Origin: Flavobacterium azizsancarii
Lineage (GTDB): Bacteria; Bacteroidota; Bacteroidia; Flavobacteriales; Flavobacteriaceae
Assembly (NCBI RefSeq): GCF_027980145.1
Contig: NZ_JAMZNK010000007.1
Coordinates: 62,001-126,000 of the forward strand
Length of the DNA stretch: 64,000 nucleotides
Direction of reading: 5' to 3'
Shown: one piece after another, positions 27,359 through 37,800 of the stretch
Layout of the letters: each line of letters opens with the position of its first letter
Position numbering within the stretch: the stretch's first letter is position 1
Translations under genes and position numbers: made by a program
Notes under the pieces: generated by a model
The model's input: the letters and a program-made list of their open reading frames with translations, nothing else
The model's database searches: none
Told to the model about the DNA's origin: nothing

Positions 27359-28786
27359 ATGACAGAAACTACAATAAAGAAAAGTTTATTTTCTAAAATT
27401 TTTACCACTTTAAAACAAGCCATCAAAGGAGATGAATCTTTTGATTATACTATAGGAAGCATCAAAAAAGCAGTTATTCTATTAGCCATTCCCATGGTTT
27501 TAGAAATGATGATGGAATCTGTTTTTGCTTTAGTCGATTTATACTTCGTAGGACATTTAGAACATAGCAGTTTTGCCATTCAAACTGTAGGCTTAACAGA
27601 GTCTGTGCTTACTATTATTTATTCAGTCGCCATTGGTATGAGTATGGCTGCAACTGCAGTTGTAGCACGACGCATTGGCGAAAAAGATCCTGTTGCTGCT
27701 GCAAAGGCAGGAATGCAGGCTATTATAGTTGCATTTTTGATTATTAGCGTAATCAGCATTTTGGGTGTTATTTATGCCAAAGAAATCCTGATTCTCATGG
27801 GTGCGTCTGAAGCTGCCGCAGAACATGGATATATGTTTACACAAATTATGATTGGGTCAAGCTTGTGTATCATGCTTTTATTTTTGATCAACGGAATATT
27901 TCGTGGAGCCGGAAATGCAGCCATTGCCATGAAAAGTCTATGGCTGGCGAATATTTGTAATATTATTTTATGTCCAATATTAATCAACGGATTTGGACCA
28001 ATTCCTGCTTTTGGATTAACAGGTGCAGCGATCGCAACTACATTAGGAAGAAGCATTGGAGTATTGTATCAAGTGTATCATTTGTTTTTTGGAAATGGCG
28101 CTTTAAAAATTAAACTTTCCTATTTCATTCCCGATTTTGATCAGATAAAAGCATTAATAAAAATAGCAGCTCCGGGAGTTTTGCAGTTTGTAATTGCTTC
28201 TTGCAGTTGGATTTTTCTGGCGCAATTAGTAGCCACAACAGGTGGAGATCACGGTTCTGCAGGATATCAGACAGCACTTAGAATTATGATGTTTTTTATT
28301 CTTCCGGCTTGGGGATTAAGTAATGCCGCTGCAACATTAGTAGGGCAAAATCTGGGAGCCAAACAAATCGATCGTGCCGAAAAATCAGTTTACACAACAG
28401 CCAAATACAATGTCATTTTTATGGCAACGATCATGGTGATTACATTATGTTTTGGCCAGTATATTATTTCGTTTTTTACCAATGATGAATTGGTAAAAAC
28501 AATCGCAGTCGAAGCGTTACAAATCATGAGTATCGGTTTTATCTTTTACGGAATAGGAATGGTTTTGATCAATACATTTAATGGGGCAGGAGATACCTGG
28601 ACACCAACCGGAATTAATTTCTTTGGGTTTTGGCTGTTCCAAATTCCGCTAGCCTATGTATTGGCGAAGCATTTTAATATGGGACCAACAGGAGTTTTCA
28701 TTGCAATTCCGGTTGCAGAAACTGCCATAACACTAGCGAGTATTTTCTTTTATAAAAGAGGAAAATGGAAACGAATTGAAGTCTAA
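27359..28786 (+). CDS. MATE family efflux transporter
   Basis: A 475-residue multidrug or metabolite exporter with about 12 membrane helices in two repeats. The first begins KAVILLAIPMVLEMMMESVF after a 35-residue cytosolic tail. The halves show the matching ALVDLYFVGHL and AATLVGQNLGAKQIDRAEK segments seen in NorM-type proteins. It uses an ion gradient; the substrate is unknown. It stands alone, with a possible structured leader upstream and a strong terminator downstream. Confidence 0.88.
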   Translation: MTETTIKKSLFSKIFTTLKQAIKGDESFDYTIGSIKKAVILLAIPMVLEMMMESVFALVDLYFVGHLEHSSFAIQTVGLTESVLTIIYSVAIGMSMAATAVVARRIGEKDPVAAAKAGMQAIIVAFLIISVISILGVIYAKEILILMGASEAAAEHGYMFTQIMIGSSLCIMLLFLINGIFRGAGNAAIAMKSLWLANICNIILCPILINGFGPIPAFGLTGAAIATTLGRSIGVLYQVYHLFFGNGALKIKLSYFIPDFDQIKALIKIAAPGVLQFVIASCSWIFLAQLVATTGGDHGSAGYQTALRIMMFFILPAWGLSNAAATLVGQNLGAKQIDRAEKSVYTTAKYNVIFMATIMVITLCFGQYIISFFTNDELVKTIAVEALQIMSIGFIFYGIGMVLINTFNGAGDTWTPTGINFFGFWLFQIPLAYVLAKHFNMGPTGVFIAIPVAETAITLASIFFYKRGKWKRIEV

Positions 28787-28929
28787 TAAAATGATACCGA
28801 TACTGTAATAAAAAAAAAAAATTAATGGAGAACATCGCTTAGTATATAAAGTTTCAGGAACTAAGGGCATAGATCAAAAATGTGTAATCTTATAATGTAG
28901 ATTTCATTATGATGATTAATAAAATAGAA

Positions 28930-28955
28930 AAAGACCTTCAAATTTGAAGGTCTTT
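28930..28955. terminator. Bidirectional terminator between MATE and dusB genes
   Basis: A perfect 26-bp palindrome, AAAGACCTTCAAA and its complement, is followed by a T-rich stretch. It lies between convergent genes. The preceding 140 bp (28787-28929) hold nothing recognised. Confidence 0.8.
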
Positions 28956-28966
28956 CTTGTATAAGC

Positions 28967-29000
28967 ATCTTTGTCAAAGTTTTAAAAATTTGACAAAGAT
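28967..29000. repeat. Palindrome of the CTTTGTCAAA family
   Basis: ATCTTTGTCAAA at 28967-28978 is a perfect inverted repeat of TTTGACAAAGAT at 28989-29000. The same word occurs in the 16-bp palindrome at 46455-46487. Confidence 0.6.
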
Positions 29001-29009
29001 TATGATATT

Positions 29010-30002
29010 TTAAACAAACTCATATCCTGCATAAACCTGTTCAATTTCTTTCATGATATTGAATAGATTTTCTGGTTCATCAGTCGTTACTAATTTTTGT
29101 TTGTATTCTTTAAAAGAGTGAATTCCTTTGAAATAATTGGTATAATGACGACGCATTTCAACAATTCCTAAACGTTCCCCTTTCCATTCCATCGACCACA
29201 TAAGATGGTTTCTGGCGGCTTCTACACGATCAGCCACTGTTGGAGCAGGTAAGTGCTCACCCGTTTTAAAATAATGCTTTATTTCGTCAAAAATCCACGG
29301 ATAACCAATTGCGGCACGACCAATCATGATGCCGTCGATTCCGTATTCATTTTTATATTTTAATGCTTTTTCAGGACTGTCGATATCGCCATTTCCAAAA
29401 ATAGGCATTGTAATTCTCGGGTTGTTTTTTACACGTGCAATATGCGACCAATCGGCGTGGCCTTTATACATTTGTGCGCGGGTTCTGGCGTGAATCGTCA
29501 AAGCCTGAACACCAATGTCCTGAAGTCTTTCAGCAACTTCATCAATGTTGATCGAGTTATCATCCCAACCCAAACGAGTTTTTACTGTTACAGGCAAATC
29601 AGTACTTCTGATAACTGCTTTTGTCAAACGAATCATCAAATCTACATCTTTCAAAACTCCTGCTCCAGCACCTTTACAAACTACTTTTTTTACCGGACAT
29701 CCAAAGTTAATATCCACTAAGTCAGGTTTTACGGTAGAAACAATTTTAGACGAAAGTGCCATTGCTTCTTCATCTCCACCAAAAATCTGAATGCCAACCG
29801 GACGTTCGTAATCAAAAATATCCAGCTTCATTCTGCTTTTGATAGCATCACGAATCAATCCTTCAGACGAAATAAATTCAGAGTACATCATGTCTGCGCC
29901 ATGCGTTTTGCATAATCTGCGAAACGGCGGATCGCTCACATCTTCCATCGGAGCAAGTAATAAAGGAAATTCGGGTAATTCTATGTTGCCAATCTTGACC
30001 AT
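29010..30002 (-). CDS. dusB: tRNA-dihydrouridine synthase B
   Basis: A 330-residue FMN enzyme that reduces specific uridines of tRNA to dihydrouridine. The TIM-barrel start is LLLAPMEDVSDPPFR (residues 14-28). The catalytic cysteine is C109, in VVCKGAGAG, after the INFGCP motif (98-103). Further markers are TVKTRLGWD and GNGDI. I start at the ATG at 30002 (MVKIGNIELP) because the promoter at 30018-30051 lies inside the longer reading from 30086. The gene is convergent with the MATE gene. Confidence 0.92.
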   Translation of the reverse strand: MVKIGNIELPEFPLLLAPMEDVSDPPFRRLCKTHGADMMYSEFISSEGLIRDAIKSRMKLDIFDYERPVGIQIFGGDEEAMALSSKIVSTVKPDLVDINFGCPVKKVVCKGAGAGVLKDVDLMIRLTKAVIRSTDLPVTVKTRLGWDDNSINIDEVAERLQDIGVQALTIHARTRAQMYKGHADWSHIARVKNNPRITMPIFGNGDIDSPEKALKYKNEYGIDGIMIGRAAIGYPWIFDEIKHYFKTGEHLPAPTVADRVEAARNHLMWSMEWKGERLGIVEMRRHYTNYFKGIHSFKEYKQKLVTTDEPENLFNIMKEIEQVYAGYEFV

Positions 30003-30017
30003 CTTCAATATTTTGTG

Positions 30018-30051
30018 CAAAATTACAACATTTAGTTTAATTTGTACCAAA
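30018..30051 (-). promoter_or_regulatory. Promoter of dusB with -33 and -7 elements
   Basis: On the minus strand TTTG (30048-30051) and TAATTTTG (30018-30025) are 22 bp apart, matching the Flavobacterium consensus well. Transcription would begin near 30011. Confidence 0.7.
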
Positions 30052-30055
30052 TTGA

Positions 30056-30358
30056 GGTTCAAAGGTTCAGAGTAACAAAGGTTCAAAGGTTTTTAAATCC
30101 TATAAGTTAGATAGTTCATTTAATAAAAAGGGTTGGTTTTCTTAACTTTTGCAGTGTTTTGTCATTTCGACCGAAGGGAGACCCGAGCGATAGCGAACAG
30201 ACGAAGTAAATCACACTAGAAACTCCGCAATCAAGGTCGCTAATCTTTGTCGAATCCCGAGTGTGATTTCTCTTCAGTCGAAATGACACGTAGAAGACTT
30301 TTACCATATAGAGAGAAACCTTTGTCCCTCTGAACCTTTGTAACTTTGTCCCTTTTTC
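30056..30358. repeat. Compound palindromic element (MITE-like) between dusB and the ligase gene
   Basis: The core 30161-30287 is bounded by GTCATTTCGAC and its exact complement (30277-30287). Within it AATCACACT faces AGTGTGATT. The left arm has an extra segment of about 25 bp, CCCGAGCGATAGCG and following. Outside it lie CAAAGGTTCAGAG (30060-30072) and its exact complement (30328-30340), so two nested inverted repeats surround the gap. No gene is present. Such cores are common dispersed repeats in Flavobacterium. Confidence 0.75.
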
Positions 30359-31648
30359 CTAAACTCTGTAATCAAAAAAGCGGATTGGTTTTCGACTCAT
30401 TGGGTTAAAAACCAAAGGATTCAAGGTTTCTTTTGAGGCGAATTCAATCTTTGGAGTTACTCTAAGTTTAGCTCTGAAATGATCTTTTATCTCTTGCAAA
30501 AATTCAGAAGATTGGTTTTTTGCTGCAATTTTAATCACAATTTCATCCGTCCCCAGATCGTTGGTAGAGATTTCGATAATATGATTTTCGATATTGTCAA
30601 AGCCACTCAAAACATCGTTCATCGCTGGCGGATAAAGTGTTGTGCCTTTGTATTTGATCATTTGTTTTTTACGTCCCACTACCGGACCAACACGCAAAGT
30701 ATTTCTTCCGCAGGCGCAGGGACTGTTGTGTAACTGTACAATATCACCTGTTTTAAAACGCAATAAAGGCATGGCTTCAATACCTAAAGTGGTAAAAGTC
30801 AATTCGCCAATTTCACCGTCTTTTACAGGAATATTATTTTCATCCAGCACTTCTACAATAATCAATTCCGGATGGTGATGTCCGCCAACTCCATGCTCGC
30901 ATTCTGTAAAAGCAGTGCTCATTTCTGTAGAAGCATAAGTCGAAAACAACTTAATATTCCATTTTTCAGTGATTTTATTCGACAAAATATTCATCGAAAA
31001 ATCCTGATTTCTTAGCGATTCTCCAATGCAAATTGCACCTTTTATGCTTGAATTATTATAATCGATTCCATGAGCTTCCGCATATTCAATTAGCTTCAAT
31101 AAAAATGAAGGTACGGTAATTAAATACGAAGGTTTATATTTTAAAATAGAATCCCATTGCAATTCCGGAATTCCGGCTCCAACGCGAATTACACCTACTT
31201 TTAGTTTTCGCAATCCAAGAAAATAAGCCAAACCGGCCATAAATTTTCTATCAATTGTTGTCATCAACTGCACTACATCGCCTTCTGCAATTCCGGCACA
31301 AGCAAACGAAATAGCTTCATTATAAGCCAATCGGTCAAGGTCAGAATCAGTTAAGCCAAACGTTACAGGATCACCTAAAGTTCCGGAAGTAGAAGCGTAG
31401 TCGATGATTTTATTTTGTGGAACACATAAAAAATCATCATTATATTCCTGTAAATCCTCTTTTGTGGTTACCGGTAAATGCTGTAAATCTTCGAGAGTTT
31501 TAACCTTCGAAATGTCAATGTTTTGTCCCGCAAAAAGACGTTTGTAAAAAGGTGAATTTTGACTGATATACTGTAAAAGTTCCGCTAATTTCTGCTCTTG
31601 AAAATTTTTAATTTGTTCTAAAGAATCTTTTTCTATTAATGGAATCAT
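30359..31648 (-). CDS. Phenylacetate-CoA-ligase-like adenylate-forming enzyme of the pigment cluster
   Basis: A 429-residue adenylating enzyme of the PaaK type. The nucleotide loop is STSGTLGDPVTFG (residues 86-98), the adenine side has YASTEMSTAF, and CACGR near 313 is the typical cysteine motif of the family, followed by the hinge region VGRKKQMIKYKG. In the flexirubin setting it is the best candidate to activate 4-hydroxycinnamate for loading on an acyl carrier protein; that substrate is inferred, not shown. Its ATG overlaps the stop of the C45 hydrolase gene by 4 nt. It is the last gene of the cluster. Confidence 0.85.
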   Translation of the reverse strand: MIPLIEKDSLEQIKNFQEQKLAELLQYISQNSPFYKRLFAGQNIDISKVKTLEDLQHLPVTTKEDLQEYNDDFLCVPQNKIIDYASTSGTLGDPVTFGLTDSDLDRLAYNEAISFACAGIAEGDVVQLMTTIDRKFMAGLAYFLGLRKLKVGVIRVGAGIPELQWDSILKYKPSYLITVPSFLLKLIEYAEAHGIDYNNSSIKGAICIGESLRNQDFSMNILSNKITEKWNIKLFSTYASTEMSTAFTECEHGVGGHHHPELIIVEVLDENNIPVKDGEIGELTFTTLGIEAMPLLRFKTGDIVQLHNSPCACGRNTLRVGPVVGRKKQMIKYKGTTLYPPAMNDVLSGFDNIENHIIEISTNDLGTDEIVIKIAAKNQSSEFLQEIKDHFRAKLRVTPKIEFASKETLNPLVFNPMSRKPIRFFDYRV

Positions 31649-33312
31649 TGTAATTTTCTTTTGATTTTTTTTAAATACTTTTCAATGCCTGCTTTATCAG
31701 GTACAGTAGTGATTTCTTTGGTTAAAGCTTTTTCAAAATTAGTCTGAGAAAGCTGGTATTGTTTTTTTTGATAAAAGTACAACCCTGCTTTGTAATACAC
31801 AACCCAATAATCAGGGTTTAAGGATTGATATTGTTGAATAAATTCAGGACTAATAACTTCTTTGTTTTTTAGATACAGATCTATTTTATCGTCTTCAATT
31901 CTAAATTGCTGATAGTTTTTATATTGTATGGTTTTCAGAAAAGGGTCTTTGGCAATATTTAAATTTTTCTGTTGGAAAGAAACAATTGATTTCGCTTTTC
32001 TTTCTTTAAAAATAGAATCTAAATTATAGCAGACAAATTCGCCTAACTGATAGGGATTTGCAGATACCCAAACTAGTTTTTCTTTTGGTTTAAAAATAAC
32101 TCCGTGATGCGCCATCAATTGGTTCAGTGCTTTTTCGTTACCGTAACCCAGCGCCGTATTTTTTAGCCCGTCTTTATTTCTTAGAATTTGTGAGGCAATT
32201 TCAGGATTGATTTTAGGATTTTCTGCAAAAAGTTCCTGCATTCTTCCAAAGCGATATTGAGAATGACTATTCGCAATTTGAGATTGATTTTGCTTTTCGT
32301 TTTTTAAATCTTCTCCCTGAAAATGATTCGAACAAAATAACTGATCACTGTTTGGCACTTCATAAATATCCATTTTATTAGGTGAAACTTCAATTAAAAT
32401 AGCTTTGTTATCAAATGCACTTCCTACCATAATAGATTCTGAAACAAAGACTTTCCTCTTTTTAGCAATCGCAATGGATTCATTAATATTTTTGGCGTGT
32501 TGTAAAATTTCACGGGTCAAAATCGAAATTGGTGTTTTAGCAATTAATGGGATTTTAGATTTAGAAGCATTAATCGTAACCGTCAAACCTTCTTTATTCA
32601 TACCGGAAACAGCACCAATCATTCCGGGCCAGGTAACCATCATAAATTGGTGACCTTCTTTCGGATTAATAAAGGCAACGATTTTGTTTTCCGCGAAAGC
32701 GTCATTCACATAAAAGTCAAAATTACGTCCCAGGATTAAATTTCCGTTTTCAGATTTTTGTCCCCAGGCAGCAAAAGAAGAACAGCCCACCAAAGCCAAA
32801 TCTTGAAGGGCATGACCAATATCGTGTGCGGCATGCAAGTATAAACTGCGTTGATATTGCGGTGCAATGTTATCAAAATCATGTGAAGTGTATTGCGAAA
32901 CTCCAAAAATCTCCGTTTGATACTCTTCAGGTACATTCAGGTATAATTTTCGATTGTACCATTTTAGAAAATTACGAAGTAGGTTCTGTTGAAATTCCGA
33001 AGGAACGATATCCTTTATTTTAGAAAAAAAGATATGTTCCTGATTTTTTAAAAGAGAATCTGATAAAGCGCCAGTATTAAGACCAATTTCAAGAGGATCA
33101 CCTTCAACGTATAATTCCCAAAGACCTTGTTTGTTTTTTAAAAGTGAATTTTTTCCTGAAACAAATACGCTGTCAGATTGTTTTCTTACAATTGGTTTCG
33201 CTGTATTATATTGAGAAATTTCAGGTTTATGACGCATCGATTTTGATGTTCCGCAAGCTGCTAACATCAATAAAAAACTAAAGAAAAATAATAATTTAAT
33301 TAGGTTTTTCAT
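31645..33312 (-). CDS. C45-family Ntn-hydrolase/acyltransferase lipoprotein
   Basis: A 555-residue lipoprotein (lipobox LAAC, cysteine 20) with a C45-type N-terminal-nucleophile domain. The likely nucleophile is C177, in LVGCSSFAAWG, followed by GNLILGRNFDF (R196, D199), as in acyl-CoA:6-aminopenicillanate acyltransferase relatives. The C-terminal 90 residues resemble one or two TPR units. It overlaps the ligase gene by 4 nt and follows the FAD enzyme by 7 nt, so it belongs to the cluster. It could cleave or transfer acyl groups in the periplasm. The nucleophile is internal, so activation would need cleavage before it. Confidence 0.78.
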   Translation of the reverse strand: MKNLIKLLFFFSFLLMLAACGTSKSMRHKPEISQYNTAKPIVRKQSDSVFVSGKNSLLKNKQGLWELYVEGDPLEIGLNTGALSDSLLKNQEHIFFSKIKDIVPSEFQQNLLRNFLKWYNRKLYLNVPEEYQTEIFGVSQYTSHDFDNIAPQYQRSLYLHAAHDIGHALQDLALVGCSSFAAWGQKSENGNLILGRNFDFYVNDAFAENKIVAFINPKEGHQFMMVTWPGMIGAVSGMNKEGLTVTINASKSKIPLIAKTPISILTREILQHAKNINESIAIAKKRKVFVSESIMVGSAFDNKAILIEVSPNKMDIYEVPNSDQLFCSNHFQGEDLKNEKQNQSQIANSHSQYRFGRMQELFAENPKINPEIASQILRNKDGLKNTALGYGNEKALNQLMAHHGVIFKPKEKLVWVSANPYQLGEFVCYNLDSIFKERKAKSIVSFQQKNLNIAKDPFLKTIQYKNYQQFRIEDDKIDLYLKNKEVISPEFIQQYQSLNPDYWVVYYKAGLYFYQKKQYQLSQTNFEKALTKEITTVPDKAGIEKYLKKIKRKLQ

Positions 33313-33319
33313 ACCTTAT

Positions 33320-34837
33320 TCATTCAGATGCCTGATTAATTTTTGTAACTAAATATTCTTTTCCAACAATTTCTGAGCAGGTTACAACAGCTCCAATTGT
33401 TACACCTAAAACCCCGTGCATATTAATACTTTGTCCGGTAAGATATAAATTATCCAGTTTGGTCTTAGAGGGAATTAAAGTTTTCATTGGATTGTTTGAG
33501 TCCTTTACATAACCGTACATATTTCCGTTATCTCCACCAATATAATCCCGATAGGAGAGTGGTGTCGAGGTATGAACAGATTGAATACATTCCTTTATAT
33601 TTGGGAATTTTATCTCGATCTCATCTAAAAATTTAGCTGCTTTTCGGGATTTAAACTCTTCATAGCTTTCTCCACGATCATTTTTTTCTACTGTTGTATT
33701 AAAAGTTTCCATCCATGGTGCAACATCATCATATTTCATGTAGGTGATAAAAGTCATTCCTTCTGCCCATTCTTCCTGCTTTTTTGAGGCATTCATTGAG
33801 GCCATAAAAGCTTTTGGCCACGAATTTTCATCGTAATCATGAGAAGTCCAGACTTCAGAACTTTTCTTGAAATGATAGTGATTGTGATTGATGTATTTGA
33901 AGGTTTCCGGTTTAAAAACAATGTATAAACTAAACGCAGAAATAACACCTTCGAGACTTTGAACCCTGCTGTAAAATGATTTGCGGAAGTTTTCTTCACC
34001 CGCCATTTTTAGCGTAGTTTTTGGTTCTATGTTCGAGATAAAATAAGTGCCGGAAAGTTGAGTTCCGTCTTTCATCGCTACCGAAGTTACTTTTTTATCT
34101 TCTACATTAAAACGGATCACTTCTTTGTATTTATAAAACTCGCCACCGTGTTTTTTTAGCTGTTTCAGTAATTGCTTGGTAATCTGACTTCCGCCATTGA
34201 CACATCGCCAGGAGCTTTGAATATAAGAGTTTACCGAAAGCGCGTGAACATAAAAAGGAGATTTATCAGCAATGCCGGCATACAAAAAATTAGAACCGGC
34301 CAGAATAGCTTTTAGTTTTTCATTTTGCGTACACTCGTCAATCGTTTCTTTGGCATTAAGACTTAAAATTTCGTTATCATATTTGCCATCCCATTCTAAA
34401 TTATAAAGAGGGAAAGACTCACAAATCGTCTTTATTTTTTTGCAGTATTCCTCAATGTTAGCCTTTTCATCTGGGAAAAAATTCACTAATTGATTGGCAA
34501 AATTATCATAACCCTGTGCATGTGGATATTCGTTTTCATCATCTTCAAAGGAAATAACATCAAAACCATTTTCATCTAATTTTTTCAAATTAAGATGATC
34601 CATAATACCCAAATATTTAAAATACTGATATAAATTTTGTCCTTCTCCTAAACCTCCGATGTAATGAATTCCAGTGTCAAAAATGGTTTTGTCCCGAACA
34701 AAAGTCTGCAAATTTCCACCGTACTGATTGTTTTTTTCAAGTACACAAACACTATATCCTTCTTTAGCCAAGATAATTGCCGAGACCAATCCGCCTAAAC
34801 CACTGCCTGTAATTACTACATCGTATTGTTCCTTCAT
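33320..34837 (-). CDS. FAD-dependent oxidoreductase, phytoene desaturase/retinol saturase-like
   Basis: A 505-residue flavoenzyme. The dinucleotide loop GSGLGGLVSAI lies at residues 11-21, followed by the ELEK-type VLEKNNQYGGNLQTF (32-46), and the C-terminal FAD contact is YLTGQSINMHGVLG. It resembles carotenoid desaturases and saturases. In a polyene cluster it could oxidise or reduce the conjugated chain or the resorcinol ring. A second member is at 56685-58325. It lies 1 nt after the MMPL-fusion gene. Confidence 0.83.
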   Translation of the reverse strand: MKEQYDVVITGSGLGGLVSAIILAKEGYSVCVLEKNNQYGGNLQTFVRDKTIFDTGIHYIGGLGEGQNLYQYFKYLGIMDHLNLKKLDENGFDVISFEDDENEYPHAQGYDNFANQLVNFFPDEKANIEEYCKKIKTICESFPLYNLEWDGKYDNEILSLNAKETIDECTQNEKLKAILAGSNFLYAGIADKSPFYVHALSVNSYIQSSWRCVNGGSQITKQLLKQLKKHGGEFYKYKEVIRFNVEDKKVTSVAMKDGTQLSGTYFISNIEPKTTLKMAGEENFRKSFYSRVQSLEGVISAFSLYIVFKPETFKYINHNHYHFKKSSEVWTSHDYDENSWPKAFMASMNASKKQEEWAEGMTFITYMKYDDVAPWMETFNTTVEKNDRGESYEEFKSRKAAKFLDEIEIKFPNIKECIQSVHTSTPLSYRDYIGGDNGNMYGYVKDSNNPMKTLIPSKTKLDNLYLTGQSINMHGVLGVTIGAVVTCSEIVGKEYLVTKINQASE

Positions 34838-34838
34838 C

Positions 34839-37800
34839 TTAATTTTTCTTTAATACGATTATAGAATTATCCTCTGAAACAAATTCAAAACCAAGGTTAA
34901 TTATTGATTCTTTAAGGCTTGAACTATTAATTAAGATAATGCAGGAAGTTATAGAAACGACTTTTTCAAGATCATCTTTATAATTTTCATCAGAAATTAA
35001 AACAGCATCATATTGATTTTCTAAAGTAAGTTCAATAGTATCCGGATAGGAGATCTTTCTCTTTTTAAGGAAATAATTCGTTTTGGCAACTTCACGTTTC
35101 TCTTCATCAGAATTATACGAAACTATTTTTCGTTGAGGTTCTTGTAACGTTAATAAAACGTCTAATTGCCCGTAATCATTTGATAAATGCACTATTTTAG
35201 CTTTCGTCGAAATATGCTTACTCAGATGGTAATACGTCTCCATATTATTTTTTAAATCATTTTTGACGCTTTTGATAATTTCATTTTCTTTGTAATCATA
35301 ACTATGAATAAGCATTTTTTTGAAATAATCAGGACCTTCTAATTGCTGACGTACTTTCTGAAATTCAGTTTTAAAATAGGTACTTAATTTTTTGGTTCTT
35401 TCGACATAATTTTTTCCAAAAGAAAGATTATCGGGAGCAATTCTTTCTAAAACAGAAAGCGTAAGATAACTGTGATGAATGACAAAATCGCCTTTCGGAA
35501 TCGCTTCTGAAGCGCCGTGAATTAAAACCGGAACAATGTCTAAATTAAATTCCTCAGCCAGATAGAAAGCACCTTTATGAAAACGCTTGATCTGATTGCT
35601 CTCTGATCTTGTTCCTTCCGGAAAAATCATAAGTGAGTATCCTTCTTTTACTTTTTGACGCAAATGTTCGACTCCGCCTTCGATACCTTCAGAAACCGGA
35701 TAAAAGCCTGCTTTTCTAACCGTCCCGCCAAAAATAGGAGAGTTGTAAACCCAATCATTTACCAGGAATATAATTTTAGGACTCAACATTCCCATCGCCA
35801 GAATATCGATAAACGAGGAATGGTTGGCAATAATGATAGCGGGTTTTTCGAAATGTTCATTAAAGTTATTGATGATTTTTTTATGAATAAACGGATTCGA
35901 ATACAATACGGATTTCATAAATTTTGAAATGCAATAACGAAATGCTTTCATTTTTGTTTTTTCCTTTACAGGAAGAATCGGCATAATCGTAATACTAAAA
36001 AGTGACATCAAAATTCCGCCAAGTCCGTAATAAGTAAACGAGATAATACCATGAATAAATGTTCGCAATACAAAAGGTGCATTTCCTTTTTTAGCACGAT
36101 TCGAAATAAATAGTTTAAATAAGATAGGGTAGAAGATGAATGTAATAATCAACGCTGCAAAAACCCCAATCAAAGAAACAGACGATATCGATCTCAAAGC
36201 CGGGTGACGTGCAAAAATCATCGCGCCAATTCCTAAAATGGTCGTTATTACAGCAAGAATTATTGAAGTCCTGTAAATCGCAATTTCATTTTTTCCCGTA
36301 GTATATTCTTTTTGAAGTGCGCTTGTCATGAAAATACTAAAATCGACACCATGACCAAAAATAAGTGTACAAACAATCATGCTGAAAATGTTCATCTGAA
36401 TACCAAAGATTCCCATAATTCCAGCTGTGACAATTCCCGTTAAAGCAATTGGGATACAACTTACAATTACCAGTTCGAGTCTTCTGAAAAAGAAAAAAAG
36501 AATCAGAATCACGGCAACAAATGAATAATTAACAAGAGAGTTAAAATCGGTTTTCAGCGTACTAAAAAATGTTTCATTCATTTGCTGACGGTCAATCGCA
36601 ATCACATTATTTTTAGCTGAAGCTGATTTTACAAAAGCATCTCTTTGTTCCGGCGTTACCCTTACTAAAGTTGAGATCGTGAAGAAACCATTTTTTTCGG
36701 TTACAAATTCTTTCAGTTGTAAGGCTTGAACTTTTAGGTATTCTTGTGCCGAAATGGGTTTGAAATCATAATCTAAATGATCATAAAAAATTGAATACGT
36801 TGTAGGTTTAAATCCTAGTTTTGAACCTTCGGCAATTAATTCAGATTTTAAAATTTGTTTTTTATGAGCATCCCAAAACGAATTCCATTTATCAATTTTT
36901 TGTTGTTGCTGTTTTTGCGAAAGCATAATGCCGCCAACTGAACTAAAATTTAATATTTTGTTTGTTTGTTTTTCTTTTGATAAATCGGCAAAAAGCTGAG
37001 AGTTGTTTTGCAAAACTTCTTCCATACTTTTTCCATAGGAAGCAACATAAATGGTTTTTTCAGTTAAGCTGGTGCTTTCTTCCAGATCTTTTTCAGCTGC
37101 TTTGATTTCTTTTGGAACAAAATTCAATTGTGATAAATCGTTATTGAAGCCAACATTGTTATAAGTGAAGCAGCAAATAATGGTGATTATAACACAAAAG
37201 CCAATCAGATATTTATTGTTGTGAAACGAGAAATGAGCCAATTTATCGATCGCATTTTTCTTGTGATCAAAATTGTTTTCTTTTGGTTTATACAAGTGAG
37301 GCACAATCAAAAGCGAGAAAATACCCGTTACCATAACAATTACCGCAGCAAAAATCCCTAGATCATTTAAGGCGTCTGATTTTACAAATAGCAAACATAA
37401 AAAGGCAACAGCTGTTGTTGAGCTGCTCATAATAACCGGCATCGTAATGTCTTTGTACAAGGTTTTTACGTCACTATTGTGTTTGTAATGCGTGAGTATA
37501 TGTATCGAATAATCGATTGTGATTCCTAATAAAATAGAACCAATGCCTAATGAAATGGCTGAGATTTGTTCTTTGACAAGATATAAAAATGCTACTGCGA
37601 ACAAAGCACCAAAAACAGTTGGAAGAAAAATAATCAAAGGAATCCATACTTTTCGATAGAATAAAATCAAAATCAACATTAGCGTAATCATCGCAATTGT
37701 TGTCGTTAAGATAATATCGCTTTTGATTTGGTTGGCATTTGCAACGGCAATCAAAGCCGAACCAAAATAACTAATAGACGTTTTGCTTTTGAATTTTTGA

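Noticed and set aside
30116..30307. 63-codon minus-strand frame in the palindromic element
   Set aside because: It is made of the repeat itself and carries no protein signature.
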